A stretch of DNA of 64,000 nucleotides, taken from Rachycentron canadum (taxonomy: Eukaryota > Chordata > Actinopteri > Carangiformes > Rachycentridae). Positions 62,811 through 64,000 of this stretch are shown piece after piece. Location: NCBI GenBank assembly GCA_038496675.1, contig CM076650.1, positions 26,412,564-26,476,563 of the forward strand. The letters are read 5' to 3'. The position numbers were made by a program, and so were the translations under genes. Positions within the stretch are counted from its first letter, which is position 1. Each line of letters opens with the position of its first letter. A model generated the notes under the pieces. That model did not search any database, was not told the DNA's origin, and worked only from the letters and a program-made list of their open reading frames with translations.

Positions 62811-63570
62811 GTATCATTTTAACGCACACAGACACACACACTGTCATTGCGTTTATAAATTATTAATGTAAGTTGTTGGGAAAAGCCTCTCGCCTCACAC
62901 AGGCTCGCGGCTGCTGACGACGTGTCGTAAATGAAGTTGGACACAGTTAGCCTCGGTTAGCTCTGTAGCTAATTAGCCGTCTGAAGCTAGCGTTCATGTA
63001 AATAACCCAATATCTACTGCTCGTGCTCTCCCAGTTTGCTGTACGTTTCTCCGACTTGTCTGTTGATTAAACTGGTGTTTTCAGTAGAACCATAATCTGT
63101 CAGCGGAGATGACGACAGTGGCACATTGTTTCAATGTTTTTATTTACGTATTTACTTTATTTATTTCAAACTAATTTATTCTTGTTTTTGATACAGTGTT
63201 AATTGTGATATCTCGTCGTTCCAGGATATTGACTTTAATGGAAAGTCAGCATCGGTGGTATTTTGTATAACCAGACTGTGAATCTTATTGGATTCTAGAT
63301 CAGAGATAATTGATTCTGACAATCACGTGTTCAGTTAATGGATTCGTTCAATTCATTTAAATTTTCCAGAATTAATCTTTGTTTGTTTTGTTTTTTTTTC
63401 CTATCAAATCAGAACAGATTTATTGTTTCAGCCCTACTCTAGATACTCAAGTTATTATTCGGGCTCAATTATGCATCATTTTAATTTATTCACATAAAAT
63501 GTTCACGTTTAAGCAAAATGTTCTAGTCAATTTAGTTGTTTAGAGGTTTTAAATGTGTCTAATATTTCAG

Positions 63571-63815
63571 ATGGATGAAAAAGTGGAAAATGAACAGACG
63601 CAGCAGCAGCAGGAGGAGGAGATGGAGGTTACTGAGACGACAAAACCTGACAGTCTCACTGTGGCCTCTGACAGTAGAGACCTGTTGTCAAATACACAAA
63701 CACAGTCAGAAGGAAAAGGAGCCGTACGTACAGACTCTACAGCAGCAATGCTTCCTCTGACCAGTGTGTGTAAGACTGAGGACAGTGATGACGATGACTC
63801 CGAGGACTCAGACAG
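63571..63815 (+). CDS. naf1: First coding exon of a NAF1-like acidic protein
   Basis: The ATG follows a splice acceptor directly (AATATTTCAG then ATGGATG), and the exon ends at GACAG with donor GTACCC, in phase 2. It encodes 81 residues plus two bases. MDEKVENEQTQQQQEEEMEV is Gln/Glu-rich; the rest is Ser/Thr-rich and ends with the acidic run EDSDDDDSEDSD. NAF1 is a nuclear shuttling factor that holds NHP2, NOP10 and dyskerin during H/ACA snoRNP and telomerase RNP assembly until GAR1 replaces it. The order seen in human NAF1 (disordered N-terminus, Asp/Ser alternation, polyserine, Pro-x-Val, acidic) is matched here, but the conserved core lies beyond the window. Another acidic, serine-rich nuclear protein is possible. 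Confidence 0.5.
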
Positions 63816-63893
63816 GTACCCACGTACACAACAGTCGACTTTGTGTTTGATGCCAGAAAAGCAACTCTGATGCATTTCTTCTCCTTTCCTCAG

Positions 63894-64000
63894 TGATAGC
63901 TCTTCCTCTTCCTCCTCATCGTCCTCTTCTTCTTCGTCTTCCTCTTCTCCCTCTGCCCCAGTATTCGAAGATGACGAAGATGAGGGCTTCAGCCAACTGG
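63894..64000 (+). CDS. naf1: Second coding exon of the NAF1-like gene, cut by the window edge
   Basis: The acceptor TTTCCTCAG at 63885-63893 joins in phase to the previous exon: AG plus T gives Ser. The exon encodes SDS followed by a run of about fifteen serines with mixed TCT, TCC, TCA and TCG codons, then PSAPVFEDDEDEGFSQL. The Pro-x-Val plus acidic segment after polyserine is the main resemblance to NAF1. Mixed codons suggest the serine run is selected at protein level rather than being a simple trinucleotide expansion. Confidence 0.55.

Overview
This is a window of a ray-finned (teleost) fish genome, most likely a percomorph. The evidence is vertebrate exon-intron structure, dense Tc1/mariner-like DNA transposon remnants, several non-LTR retrotransposon fragments, very many long (AC)n microsatellites, and a recognisable fish vegfc gene. 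It is ordinary AT-rich vertebrate chromosome: no operons, phage, CRISPR or bacterial features. Most open reading frames in it are chance frames or repeat-derived.

Positions 1-45116 hold most of a vascular endothelial growth factor C gene (vegfc), read on the minus strand. Exon 1 is 44991-45116, exon 2 28209-28449, exon 3 26264-26454, exon 4 13094-13233 and exon 5 2423-2565. All junctions are GT-AG and the reading phases fit, giving 280 codons plus one base. The remaining C-terminal exons (the rest of the cysteine-rich propeptide) are not visible in 1-2422 and should lie beyond the left edge. Introns 1, 3 and 4 are 10-17 kb and filled with repeats. Intron 2 is about 1.75 kb and repeat-poor.

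Positions 45117-62640 are the intergenic space between vegfc and a divergently transcribed gene on the right. It contains Tc1 and LINE remnants, three dispersed repeat families shared with the vegfc introns, very long (GT)n tracts, and an assembly gap (55615-55975) flanked by AT-rich pentanucleotide repeats in opposite orientation.

Positions about 62640-64000 hold the 5' end of a plus-strand gene: a probable noncoding first exon, a coding exon starting with ATG directly after a splice acceptor (63571-63815), and the start of the next exon (63894 to the window end). It encodes an acidic, Gln/Glu-rich N-terminus followed by an Asp/Ser run and a polyserine tract. This resembles NAF1, an H/ACA snoRNP assembly factor, but no folded domain is reached.

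I found no convincing undescribed biological system. The observations most worth checking are the proline/glutamine-rich linker in vegfc exon 5, a cluster of tyrosines among acidic residues near the Vegfc N-terminus, a perfect 32-bp palindrome, a 30-bp minisatellite that seems to grow out of a transposon terminus, and the inverted repeats around the assembly gap.
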